Source: G041200185 sp041200185 (GTDB taxonomy: Bacteria; Pseudomonadota; Alphaproteobacteria; BNTO01). From it: 64,000 bases of DNA. Made by a program: the position numbers and the translations under genes. Below the pieces are notes generated by a model, which had not been told where the DNA came from, searched no databases, and worked only from the letters and a program-made list of their open reading frames with translations. Within the stretch, counting starts at the first letter, position 1, and every line of letters begins with the position of its first letter. Of this stretch, positions 56,281 through 64,000 are shown piece by piece. Location: the NCBI GenBank assembly GCA_041200185.1, contig CP165730.1:1240001-1304000 (forward strand), read 5' to 3'.

Positions 56281-56973
56281 GTGCTTGAAAGTTTTTTTAG
56301 TATGCTGCGGGAGTCGCCGTCTCTTGCGTATGGGATAGTCCTTTTGGGAGCGATGGTGGAAGGAGAAACGGTTATTCTCTTGGCAAGCGCTTTGGCAGCA
56401 GCGGGCTACTTATCCATCATGAAAGTTGGGTCCATTGCTTTTTGCAGTACGCTCTTAGTGGATCAGGTCCTGTTTTTCGTAGGTCATCATTTTTTTAAAC
56501 ACCCGGGCAGGCCGCTTTCAGAGCGATTCCCACGGCTATATCGACGCTCTAAACGAGCGGTTTTGTTGCTCAAAAAATACGATATTTGGTTTATTTTGCT
56601 CTTCCGTTTCGTTTACGGCATTCGCGCTGTGAGCCCTGTTGTTATCGGACTTTGCGGAAGCTCACCTCGTCGTTTTGTGCCGCTTAATTTTATCTCGGCG
56701 CTCATTTGGGCCAGCGTTAGCTGCTCTTTGGGGTATTGGCTTGGGGACTTTTTGTTCGATACTGCTACAGGATTAATTGTGAGTGGTCATATGCGTCGGC
56801 TGCAGTATGTCATTGGCGGGGTGCTAGTTGTCGTCATAAGTTCCATCATCATAGCGAAACAACTGGCTTCCTATAGACGAAGAAAGAAGCTGATCATTCC
56901 CGGCGTCAACAAAGAAGAAACCAAACATGTTGAGAGCGATTTCTATAAATCGACCCACGAAGACAAGTCGTAA
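56281..56973 (+). CDS. DedA family inner-membrane protein
   Basis: 230 residues; GTG at 56281 or ATG at 56302. Hydrophobic segments match DedA: YGIVLLGAMVEGETVILLAS, then the FFVGHHFFKHPGR loop, FILLFRFVYGIRAVSPVVIG and LNFISALIWASVSCSLGY. DedA proteins are half-type membrane transporters linked to undecaprenyl-phosphate or other lipid movement and envelope stability. The gene is followed closely by rlmH. Confidence 0.85.
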   Translation: MLESFFSMLRESPSLAYGIVLLGAMVEGETVILLASALAAAGYLSIMKVGSIAFCSTLLVDQVLFFVGHHFFKHPGRPLSERFPRLYRRSKRAVLLLKKYDIWFILLFRFVYGIRAVSPVVIGLCGSSPRRFVPLNFISALIWASVSCSLGYWLGDFLFDTATGLIVSGHMRRLQYVIGGVLVVVISSIIIAKQLASYRRRKKLIIPGVNKEETKHVESDFYKSTHEDKS

Positions 56974-57000
56974 ATCTCATGACTCCTGAGGCTTCAAATC

Positions 57001-57447
57001 ATGCTGATAAAAATTGTGAGCGTCGGTGTTTGGAAGGACGGACCTGAGAGAGCGCTTTTTTATAAGTATCTCGAAAGACTGCCGAGGGGGTACTTAGAGC
57101 TTGTCGAAGTAAGAAATCAAAAGTCTAAGGAAATCGAGGGTGAGAAGATTCTAAAAACGCTGGATAAGGAAAAGGACGTAATAATTGCACTCGATGAGCA
57201 TGGTGACGAGCTCACAACGCGGCAATTTGGTCAAATCTTGGCTACGTTCGGGCTTTTGCCAAAAAAACATTTGGTCTTCGTAATCGGCGGAGCGGAAGGC
57301 TTAGATCAAGAAGTACTTGATTTGTCTGATAAACGTATAAGTCTTGGAAAAATGACGTGGCCACATTTTCTTGTTCGTGGATTATTGGTTGAGCAGATTT
57401 ATAGGATCTACCAAATTCGAGCAGGGCACCCTTACCATCGAGATTAG
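57001..57447 (+). CDS. rlmH: 23S rRNA (pseudouridine-1915-N3)-methyltransferase
   Basis: 148 residues. SPOUT fold with ALDEHGDELTTRQFGQIL, VFVIGGAEGLDQEVLDLS, SLGKMTWPHFLVRGLLVEQI and YRIYQIRAGHPYHRD, all characteristic of RlmH. It modifies the ribosome decoding region. Confidence 0.95.
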   Translation: MLIKIVSVGVWKDGPERALFYKYLERLPRGYLELVEVRNQKSKEIEGEKILKTLDKEKDVIIALDEHGDELTTRQFGQILATFGLLPKKHLVFVIGGAEGLDQEVLDLSDKRISLGKMTWPHFLVRGLLVEQIYRIYQIRAGHPYHRD

Positions 57448-57527
57448 GAAGATCGTTACAGGCGTGGATGCGCCCAAGATGACTTTTTGGTACACTTAGC
57501 ACATCGCTTAAGAGGAGGAATGAGTTC

Positions 57528-58655
57528 GTGGTTGGAAAGAGCAAGTTATGGATTTTAGCAGGGTGTATTCTGTGCTCTTGCGTACAAAAGGACGCACCTC
57601 AGGAAGACGATCGGGTTGATAAAACACGACCTGTAGAGACGTTGTATGAGGAGGCTGATGTGCTCATGAAGAAAAAGCAGTTCAAATCAGCGGCCAAGGC
57701 TTTCATGAAAGTAATGGATTCATATCCGTACTCGAAGTGGGCAACACAAGCACAGATCATGGAGGCGTATTGTCGTTACCAAGCTCACCAGTACGCAGAT
57801 GCCATCGATGGTTTCACAATTTTTGTCAAACTTCACCCTCATCATAAAGATGCTCCCTATGCACACTACATGATTGGTCTTTCTCACTATGAGCGTATTG
57901 CTATTGTGGATCGTGACCAGGACGATACCATGGAGGCATTGAAAGCATTTCAGACGGTTTTGGACCTTTATCCAACTTGTGACTACGCAAAGGATGCCAA
58001 GTTTAAAATTGACTTCCTTCAGAACCACTTGGCGGCTAAGGAGATGTCGGTAGGGAGGTTCTATCAACGTGAGAAGGCCTACACATCAGCGATCAATCGT
58101 TTCCGCAACGTGTTAACGTTGTATTCAATGACAGAGCAACGCCCAGAGGCTCTTTTCCGTCTGACGGAGTGCTACGCTGCGCTTAATATGAGAGAAGAAT
58201 TTTTAGTAACTTATAAAGTACTCAAACATAATCACAAGTCATCAGAATGGCTTCGTTATTCAAAAGATATTTACAAGAAATATATTAAACATGTCGACCC
58301 ACAAAGGAAAACGACCAATAGAAAAAAGTCGGGTAAACAGCCTTCAGTTCAAAACGATTTAAAGAAACGGAAAGTAAAGCAAACTTATAACGAAAATCCA
58401 GGGGATATAGCCAAAAAGCAGAATATTGAATTACCAAACATTGTGGATAAAAGGCGCGATGCATGGATACCAGGTTCAGCATGGCCGGCTGGAGCCAACA
58501 ATGTACTTGAACCGAAACCCAAGAATGAGAAGACACCAGAGGGATCTTTCACACCCGCTCAGTCTCATACATCCACACAGGCAACTGTTTTAGCGCGGCC
58601 TGCTGTTAAATTGCCCAGTAAAGCTGATTCAATGCGTGAACGAATCGAAGGGTAG
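57528..58655 (+). CDS. bamD: Outer-membrane assembly lipoprotein BamD
   Basis: 375 residues. Lipoprotein signal WILAGCILCSCVQKD. TPR helices typical of BamD: LYEEADVLMKKKQFKSAAKA, YPYSKWATQAQIMEAYCRYQ, HPHHKDAPYAHYMIGLSHYE, and later KEMSVGRFYQREKAYTSAIN. BamD supports folding of outer-membrane barrels with BamA. The usual domain is about 240-260 residues; here a further 110 residues, Lys- and Pro-rich and probably disordered, follow (KKSGKQPSVQNDLKKRKVKQ onward). Confidence 0.92.
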   Translation: MVGKSKLWILAGCILCSCVQKDAPQEDDRVDKTRPVETLYEEADVLMKKKQFKSAAKAFMKVMDSYPYSKWATQAQIMEAYCRYQAHQYADAIDGFTIFVKLHPHHKDAPYAHYMIGLSHYERIAIVDRDQDDTMEALKAFQTVLDLYPTCDYAKDAKFKIDFLQNHLAAKEMSVGRFYQREKAYTSAINRFRNVLTLYSMTEQRPEALFRLTECYAALNMREEFLVTYKVLKHNHKSSEWLRYSKDIYKKYIKHVDPQRKTTNRKKSGKQPSVQNDLKKRKVKQTYNENPGDIAKKQNIELPNIVDKRRDAWIPGSAWPAGANNVLEPKPKNEKTPEGSFTPAQSHTSTQATVLARPAVKLPSKADSMRERIEG

Positions 58656-58664
58656 AGAGCTCAA

Positions 58665-59630
58665 GTGGCATGGATTCAAGATAAGCTCCCATGGCTTCAG
58701 AAAATGAGGCTTGGTCTGAAGAAATCCGCTCAGGTGGTTGGAGGAAAGCTGGCGCAATCTTTGTCGTCAAACGTCGAGCGGTTGGGTGAAGAGCAATGGG
58801 AAGAAATTTTCGAGACGCTCGTCATGGGGGATGTGGGTCCGGAATTTTCTCAGCAGATCTGCGAAAAATTGAAGAAGCAGAAATGGACGTCTGCAGAGAA
58901 TGTTTTGTCAGCTCTTGAGGATGAGATCGTTCTGGAGCTTGAGCCTTTTTCGCACCCCTTTCACGTCGAACCCCTGTCAAATCCTGTCGTTATTTTAATG
59001 GCTGGCGTTAACGGAAGCGGCAAAACGACAACAATCGCTAAATTGACATATCAATGTTTAGAAAAGGGACTCCATGTTGAATGGGCTGCCTGTGACACCT
59101 TTCGCGCAGCAGCCGTCGAGCAATTGACCGAGTGGGGACGCCGCTTAGGTGTTAAAATTTACTCAGAATACCCTGGACACGGCAGCAAAATAGATCCTGC
59201 ATCTTTGGCGTACTACGCCCTGCAACAAGCAACAGAGAAACATACGGACGTTCTGTTTATAGATACGGCAGGACGCTTGCAAAACAACGAAGCTCTCATG
59301 GGAGAGTTGGGACGCACTGTTAAAGTCTTACGAAAAATTGATAACACAGCTCCGCAGCAAACACTGCTCGTCTTGGACGCGGCAACAGGGCAAAATTTAG
59401 CGTCGCAGGCAACACTTTTCCGGCAATTTGTCCCTATTACTGGCTTAGTCATTACGAAGCTCGACGGGTCATCCAGAGCCGGTGCCATGATCCCCATTTG
59501 CCGAAAGACGGGGCTGCCTGTCGTAGCCATCGGTGTCGGCGAGAGCGTCGAGGATATGGGAGAGTGGCAAACTCGGGCCTGGGTTCGAGCCTTATTAGGA
59601 CGTGAAAATAACCCAACAGACTCAAATTAA
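58665..59630 (+). CDS. ftsY: Signal recognition particle receptor FtsY
   Basis: 321 residues from a GTG at 58665. NG domain: AGVNGSGKTTTIAKL (G1), DTFRAAAVEQLTEWG (G2), FIDTAGRLQNNEALMGEL (G3), TKLDGSSRAGAM (G4) and AIGVGESVEDM (G5). The acidic A domain is missing, as in short alphaproteobacterial forms. Its stop overlaps the stop of the convergent skp gene by 4 bases. Confidence 0.95.
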   Translation: MAWIQDKLPWLQKMRLGLKKSAQVVGGKLAQSLSSNVERLGEEQWEEIFETLVMGDVGPEFSQQICEKLKKQKWTSAENVLSALEDEIVLELEPFSHPFHVEPLSNPVVILMAGVNGSGKTTTIAKLTYQCLEKGLHVEWAACDTFRAAAVEQLTEWGRRLGVKIYSEYPGHGSKIDPASLAYYALQQATEKHTDVLFIDTAGRLQNNEALMGELGRTVKVLRKIDNTAPQQTLLVLDAATGQNLASQATLFRQFVPITGLVITKLDGSSRAGAMIPICRKTGLPVVAIGVGESVEDMGEWQTRAWVRALLGRENNPTDSN

Positions 59631-60214
59631 TAGTTCAAACCTTTTATCTTAGACACTTTTGCGAGGTGTTTATTGACGATCTCTATAACCTCATCGGTTA
59701 GATCAAGAGTCTTTTCCATGTACAGGACACTCCGTTGTATACCGATCTGCGTATTGAGAACAAGACTGATATTATATTTCTTAGACAACTTAGATATAAC
59801 ATCAAATACAACGCCATTCTCATATTCTGAAACAACTTCTGCCTTCTGCTGGAAGTCGTTAACGAGCCTTCGAAAGTCGTCTTGCGTTTGAGCTGCTTCC
59901 CTCCTCTGTAGCTCCCTAAATTCCGCCCTTTTCTTCGCTGGAAGGCGCGTATTTCTGGCCTGTTCGGAGAGTTTTTTTAATCTCTCCTTCCTCTCGGACC
60001 GCTCCCTGAGAATATTCTGCTGCATGTTATTGAGAAGAAGATCAATGTTAGGATGACGACGGATACCCGACGCTACCCGAGCCCCGTCGACGAGTGCGAT
60101 CTTCGCTGGAGGTACATGGTTCGATGCACGCTGCAAGAAATGGCGCGTCAGGCCAACCGTTCCAAGAAGTCCAGCTCCTATAAGCACACCCCAAACAGCA
60201 AAACGGCGATTCAT
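59627..60214 (-). CDS. skp: OmpH/Skp-type periplasmic chaperone
   Basis: 195 residues. An N-terminal anchor or signal (MNRRFAVWGVLIGAGLLGTV) precedes ALVDGARVASGIRRHPNID. The central helical region RSERKERLKKLSEQARNTRL is the coiled-coil arm of Skp, and YNISLVLNTQIGIQRSVLY closes the body. Skp guards unfolded outer-membrane proteins in the periplasm. It lies 9 bases after bamA, a standard pairing. Confidence 0.88.
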   Translation of the reverse strand: MNRRFAVWGVLIGAGLLGTVGLTRHFLQRASNHVPPAKIALVDGARVASGIRRHPNIDLLLNNMQQNILRERSERKERLKKLSEQARNTRLPAKKRAEFRELQRREAAQTQDDFRRLVNDFQQKAEVVSEYENGVVFDVISKLSKKYNISLVLNTQIGIQRSVLYMEKTLDLTDEVIEIVNKHLAKVSKIKGLNY

Positions 60215-60223
60215 AAAAACAAC

Positions 60224-61717
60224 CTAACTAAACCTCATGCCATATCCGAACATGAATTTTTGAACATCATCGTTGTCGCTCTTGTGAAATGGCCAAGCAT
60301 AACCAATACTCAGCAAACCAAAAGGTGAATTCCAAGCTCCACTCACACCGCCTGCAACACGCAGTTTGTGGTCATCATTTATGACGGACGATGCCAAGTT
60401 TTTGTACTTACGCTTAGAGCGCCAGGCGGAACCGAAGTCCACAAAGACGGTACCAAAAACTTCGGAATCCCGTGGCAAAATCGGCATAGGGAAGACGACT
60501 TCAACGCTTCCCGTCCACGATAACGTAGCCCCCAGTCTGTGTCCAATGGAAGAAGTAATATCCGATAACTGGAGAACATCCGGTTGTTTGTTTTTGGCAC
60601 TTTTTCTAGCAATAGCCCCCCATTTCTTAGCAAACCCAGCAGGCCACTCCTTGTCTCCTATCAGAGAAGCTTTAATTGCGTCCTTGTTATCAGCGACAAA
60701 CTTCTTGTCCTCACTGTCAAGATAATCGAGGTCAGGCGCGTGCTTGAAAAAGTTGTCACATGCATCCGCCGCAGCCTCCTTGGCAAATCCACGTGCTGGG
60801 GAAATGCCGTAAAAGTCGAACCCACGGAAACTCTCACCTCCTAGCATCAAAGAATCAACAACACGTAATTTGGTATCACCCAGACCACAAGCATGCGCGA
60901 AAGAGCCTCTCAGATTTAAGATGCAATCTTTAACAATTCTATGATGCCAGCTAGCTGACCACGTGTTGATGAGGTGACGGATGCCTCCTCCAAGACCGGA
61001 AACCTTTGTTGTCCAAGCAACACGATACCCTCGAGAAGGCAACATGCGTCGATCCCTGCAATCATAGGCGATAGTATGCGTAACAGCAGACCCCCAAATA
61101 GATCCGATTTCGTCCCTAAACGACATAAAATTTTTGTGTTCCTTACCTTCATCCGTTTTCCACCATTTCTGCAAGGCTTCGGAATTCTGCATCTCCGACG
61201 CAGACAGCGACATCTCACGAGCCTTAGCAGCTTTCTTCTTATCGTTTTCCGAAATGTTTTCACGGTGAAGTCTGTAACTCCAATGCTGGGTAATATGCCT
61301 CGAAAGCCTGTACCCTATTCCAACTTCTCCCCCGGTTTGGGTTCGCGTCCATGCACTCCAACGCCTAGCACGTGTGTGAAACAAAGAGGCACTACCGTAA
61401 AGATCCCGACCTAGGAAATAGGGATCTGATAAACCAATTGTGCAGTCGAAAGTTTTTCGAGCATAAGACACAGATGCCTCAAAAGTTTGCGCTTTTCCCC
61501 GGAAGTTAGGATCATAAATCTTACCCTCAACACTCAGTTTATCGAGCAGTTGAGTAGCCACCTTTTGCAAAGACCTCTCCCGTCTTGTTCTCCTCAACGT
61601 TAATTGTAATAACAGCCTGCTGAGGCGTAGCCCCTTCTTCCACTTCGATCCTGACATTTTTGAAAAAATCGAGAGATTTAATGCGCTCTTCAGCGTTCTT
61701 GATAAGTCGGTGATCAA
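60224..61717 (-). CDS. bamA: BamA, C-terminal beta-barrel portion (frameshifted from the POTRA part)
   Basis: Coding for the barrel starts at about 61540 in this frame, where VEGKIYDPNFRGKAQTFEAS follows the POTRA part. The barrel continues with TIGLSDPYFLGRDLYGSASL and SLMLGGESFRGFDFYGISPA, and ends in FGYGMRFS. A large charged insert (about 50 residues around DEDKKFVADNKDAI-like sequence) is in an extracellular loop. Residues before 61540 in this frame are the wrong frame of the POTRA section. If this frame were translated alone there would be no signal peptide, so it must be joined to the upstream part. Confidence 0.8.
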   Translation of the reverse strand: MITDLSRTLKSALNLSIFSKMSGSKWKKGLRLSRLLLQLTLRRTRRERSLQKVATQLLDKLSVEGKIYDPNFRGKAQTFEASVSYARKTFDCTIGLSDPYFLGRDLYGSASLFHTRARRWSAWTRTQTGGEVGIGYRLSRHITQHWSYRLHRENISENDKKKAAKAREMSLSASEMQNSEALQKWWKTDEGKEHKNFMSFRDEIGSIWGSAVTHTIAYDCRDRRMLPSRGYRVAWTTKVSGLGGGIRHLINTWSASWHHRIVKDCILNLRGSFAHACGLGDTKLRVVDSLMLGGESFRGFDFYGISPARGFAKEAAADACDNFFKHAPDLDYLDSEDKKFVADNKDAIKASLIGDKEWPAGFAKKWGAIARKSAKNKQPDVLQLSDITSSIGHRLGATLSWTGSVEVVFPMPILPRDSEVFGTVFVDFGSAWRSKRKYKNLASSVINDDHKLRVAGGVSGAWNSPFGLLSIGYAWPFHKSDNDDVQKFMFGYGMRFS

Positions 61718-62849
61718 AAGGATCTCCCTCGACGAATCTCAACTCTCGACGAATGACGTTGTCACGTGTATGGAAGTTACCCTTGATGTTGATCTTTTCA
61801 ATTGTAATTCGAGGACCGTCTTTTACAGTGAAGCAAATGTCAACCGTTTTGGTTTGTGCATTTTTCTTAAAGACAGGCTCCACAACAGCGAAGGTATATC
61901 CTTGAGTTTGAACAATAGAGCGCAGGATATCCTGACAAACCTCCACCATCGCTCCGTTAAAAACGGCACCTTTTTTAGCCATGATGCTCGCTTGAAGGCT
62001 TTTAGCGTCGAGTTTAGGGATTTTACAGTCAACCGAAAGATCACCGAATTTATAAACTTCACCTTCTCTAAGGAAATAAGTGAGATAGAAATCACGTTTA
62101 TCCGGACTTAATTCTGCTGTTGCCGAAACAATTTCAACATCAGCATAACCACGATTAAGGTAGAACTTAATGATATTTTGCTGATCTTCTGTAAATTTCT
62201 CGGGGTCGTAAATGCGGTTCTTACCACCTCCTAAAAACGCTAAGTGAAACCATTGTTTCGCCTTAATATTCAAAATCTCCCGAAGCTCTGTCCCCGAAAA
62301 AGCATTATTTCCCACGAAAGCAATTTTTCGTACATAAGCGGGCGATCCTTCAAAAACTTCGAAAACAAGATCCACTCGGTTATCAGGAAGTTTAACAATC
62401 TTTGGTGTAACGCGAGCGTTAAGATAGCCTTGTCTTCGATAACATTCGAGGATAATCTGCTGAGTCTCATGAACGGCAGGAGCAGAAAACACCTGTCGCT
62501 CCTTAATCTTGATAACATCCCTAAGGGCGTCCCGGACGCTGAATTTCATCCCCTCGTAAGCAAGTCGGTTAATGACGGGATTCTCAACAACGTCGATATA
62601 CATCACATCATCTTGCGTGTTAATAGTGACGTTCACATCTGCAAAATACCCCGTCCTGTTCAGGATTTTGAGAGCCCCAGAGGCCGTTTCGGGTCCATAC
62701 TCTTGCCCTATCTTAACAGGGAGCTCATTGATGATCGTCTCCGCTTCAATTCGTGCCTGACCACGTACACAAATACCCTTCAACTTCTGTGCGAAAGAAC
62801 AAGTACAAGACAAACACGTTCCTAAAAATAAAGGGAGTAATTTTTTCAT
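61539..62849 (-). CDS. bamA: BamA, signal peptide and POTRA domains
   Basis: 436 residues. Signal peptide MKKLLPLFLGTCLSCTCSFA, then five POTRA domains (GICVRGQARIEAETIINELP; IKIKERQVFSAPAVHETQQI; YVRKIAFVGNNAFSGTELRE; RDFYLTYFLREGEVYKFGDL; INIKGNFHTRDNVIRRELRF). It stops at 61541-61539 after KTGEVFAKGGYSTAR. In normal BamA that segment is GYSTxDG and runs straight into the barrel. The barrel frame resumes when one base, the C of GCT-C-GAT, is skipped: GYSTA then DKLSVEGKIYDP. BamA is essential, so either this one base is a sequence error or the ribosome shifts +1 at the CGA-TAA site. Confidence 0.85.
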   Translation of the reverse strand: MKKLLPLFLGTCLSCTCSFAQKLKGICVRGQARIEAETIINELPVKIGQEYGPETASGALKILNRTGYFADVNVTINTQDDVMYIDVVENPVINRLAYEGMKFSVRDALRDVIKIKERQVFSAPAVHETQQIILECYRRQGYLNARVTPKIVKLPDNRVDLVFEVFEGSPAYVRKIAFVGNNAFSGTELREILNIKAKQWFHLAFLGGGKNRIYDPEKFTEDQQNIIKFYLNRGYADVEIVSATAELSPDKRDFYLTYFLREGEVYKFGDLSVDCKIPKLDAKSLQASIMAKKGAVFNGAMVEVCQDILRSIVQTQGYTFAVVEPVFKKNAQTKTVDICFTVKDGPRITIEKINIKGNFHTRDNVIRRELRFVEGDPFDHRLIKNAEERIKSLDFFKNVRIEVEEGATPQQAVITINVEENKTGEVFAKGGYSTAR

Positions 62850-62985
62850 AGGGTCAAGATCGCTGAATCAAACCGGGGGCACACCCCACACGAACAATAA
62901 CCAAAGTTATCATCAATAGTCATTGCATTCAATGGCATTATCAGGCACAGTTAGGCATGTTAGAATCGAGGAGGTTTTGAGGGTT

Positions 62986-63231
62986 ATGGACAAAGAAACA
63001 GGTATCGAAGCTGAACAGTTAAAATCATTCATCCAGCGTCTTGAGAAACTTGAGGAAGAAAAAGCAACAATTACGGGGTATATTCGTGATGTTTTTGCTG
63101 AAGCCAAAGCCGAAGGATACGAGCCTAAAATCATGAGGAAGGTTCTCAAAACCCGGCGCATGAAAGCTGAGGAAGTCCTCGAAGAAGAAGAGCTCTACGA
63201 GACATACATGCAAGCTTTGCGTGGTAGTTAG
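62986..63231 (+). CDS. GapR-like DNA-binding protein (DUF2312)
   Basis: 81 residues from the ATG at 62986 (MDKETGIEAEQLKSFIQRLE). The coiled-coil region KLEEEKATITGYIRDVFAEA and KAEGYEPKIMRKVLKTRRMK match the DUF2312 family. In Caulobacter the family member GapR is a DNA-binding protein that senses overtwisted DNA. An alphaproteobacterial hallmark. mutS follows on the same strand. Confidence 0.85.
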   Translation: MDKETGIEAEQLKSFIQRLEKLEEEKATITGYIRDVFAEAKAEGYEPKIMRKVLKTRRMKAEEVLEEEELYETYMQALRGS

Positions 63232-63242
63232 GAGAGGGTACA

Positions 63243-64000
63243 GTGGATACGCCTGAAGATTCTCTCACGCCTATGATGCGGCAGTATGCCGAAATCAAAG
63301 CGAGGCATCCGGATTGTCTTTTGTTTTACAGGCTGGGAGATTTTTTTGAGCTATTTTTCGACGATGCCGTCACGGCTTCGCGTGAATTGGGAATTGCGCT
63401 AACGCGGCGTGGTCGGCAGAAGGGGCAAGGAATCCCCATGTGCGGTGTTCCAGCACACACTTACGAGGTCTACTTGGCTAAGCTCATCCAGAAAGGGTAC
63501 AGGATTGCCGTTTGTGACCAGACCGAAACGCCGGAAGAAGCCAAGAAACGCGGGGCGAAGGGTCCCCTTTCCAGGGATATCACGAGGATTGTTACGAGCG
63601 GAACGCTGACGGAAGACCGCCTTTTGCCGGCAGGTAACAACTATATCGCAGCCTTGTCGTTGCTTTCACCTAATAAGACGACAGTGGCTCTGGCCATAGC
63701 CGATATTTCGACAGGTTTTTTTGGGCTAGAAGAGCATTCCATGAAAGACCTAGAAAATGCTCTTATACGCTGGCACCCAACGGAAATTATTCTTTCTGAC
63801 GCCCTTTTCTCTCAGTCTGAGTTAATAGCTTTATGGGAGCCTTGGCAGGGCGCACTAACACTGTTACCTAAAGCAAGATTTGACGAAGATAATGCTAGGC
63901 ATGTATTAAACTCCGTATACAATACGACAACGCTCGACATCTTTGGTGCTTTAACCCCTCTGGAAATCCAAGCAGCAGGTATCCTTGTCGACTATGTCAT
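63243..64000 (+). CDS. mutS: DNA mismatch repair protein MutS, N-terminal part (runs off the window)
   Basis: 252 residues and part of the next, from a GTG at 63243 with GGAGAGGG just before it. The mismatch-reading domain is present with PMMRQYAEIKARHPDCLLFY and GDFFELFFDDA, where the Phe-x-Glu motif stacks on and bonds the mismatch. GIPMCGVPAHTYEVYLAKLI and YRIAVCDQTETPEEAKKRG follow. The ATPase half lies beyond the window. Confidence 0.95.
   Translation, partial: MDTPEDSLTPMMRQYAEIKARHPDCLLFYRLGDFFELFFDDAVTASRELGIALTRRGRQKGQGIPMCGVPAHTYEVYLAKLIQKGYRIAVCDQTETPEEAKKRGAKGPLSRDITRIVTSGTLTEDRLLPAGNNYIAALSLLSPNKTTVALAIADISTGFFGLEEHSMKDLENALIRWHPTEIILSDALFSQSELIALWEPWQGALTLLPKARFDEDNARHVLNSVYNTTTLDIFGALTPLEIQAAGILVDYV

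Noticed and set aside
1..64000. CRISPR arrays, rRNA genes, intact insertion sequences, complete prophage
   Set aside because: I looked for direct repeats with spacers, rRNA motifs and full transposase genes and saw none; only a lone capsid gene and transposase remnants are present.

Overview
The window reads as a chromosome segment of an obligately or facultatively intracellular alphaproteobacterium, most like the Holosporales / Paracaedibacter-type protist symbionts. The evidence is a rickettsia/chlamydia-type ATP/ADP translocase (5350-6924), alphaproteobacterial forms of ribosomal protein L31, a GapR-like protein, and acpP next to fabF. Many single-copy housekeeping genes sit among decayed insertion sequences and a large set of secreted proteins with no recognisable relatives. 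The lineage is inferred from gene content; no 16S rRNA gene is present.

Layout. 1-9.1 kb: start of a GST-like gene, iscS, topA, the nucleotide translocase tlc, then a frameshifted HExxH secreted protease gene and a small secreted partner. 9.1-15 kb: an orphan HK97/GTA-type capsid gene, a Vat-type acetyltransferase, and a cluster of small secreted proteins (some paralogous, several broken) separated by a repeated intergenic hairpin element. 15-25.5 kb: uvrD/pcrA with rpmE, an AmpG-like permease, a secreted protein of unknown function, an M23 peptidase overlapping nth, and tRNA-Leu(GAG). 25.5-27 kb: remnants of IS5- and IS630-type transposases. 27.2-28.6 kb: a compact ribosomal operon rpsF-rpsR-rplU-rpmA. 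28.6-32.3 kb: a large secreted permuted-papain protein with a polyserine tract and a C-terminal CaaX box, a Sel1/TPR-like protein, and an ISXO2-type transposase remnant. 32.5-40.5 kb: ybeY-corC, ssb, pth, a small pyrophosphatase, an unknown protein, and acpP-fabF-trmL. 40.5-45.4 kb: an intact HExxH protease with its own small partner, a yebC/pyrophosphatase fragment junction, a secreted protein and a second permuted-papain protein. 45.7-64 kb: tilS, a large membrane protein, a lipoprotein-type PepF, rnhA, an outer-membrane barrel, tRNA-Lys(CUU), ychF, dedA, rlmH, bamD, ftsY, skp, bamA (interrupted by a +1 frameshift), a GapR-like gene and the start of mutS.

How it fits together. The core genes cover translation, DNA repair, lipid synthesis and outer-membrane assembly (bamA, bamD, skp). 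The accessory genes look like host interaction: nucleotide import, two secreted HExxH proteases each followed by a small secreted protein, and two secreted cysteine-peptidase-fold proteins, one ending in a eukaryotic-type prenylation motif. I consider this putative effector set the most interesting content of the window. Several genes are broken by single-base changes. In three of them (the 7.2 kb protease, the 13.8 kb coiled coil, bamA) the repair is the same: skip one base. That could be real decay, slippage or assembly error, and needs read-level checking.
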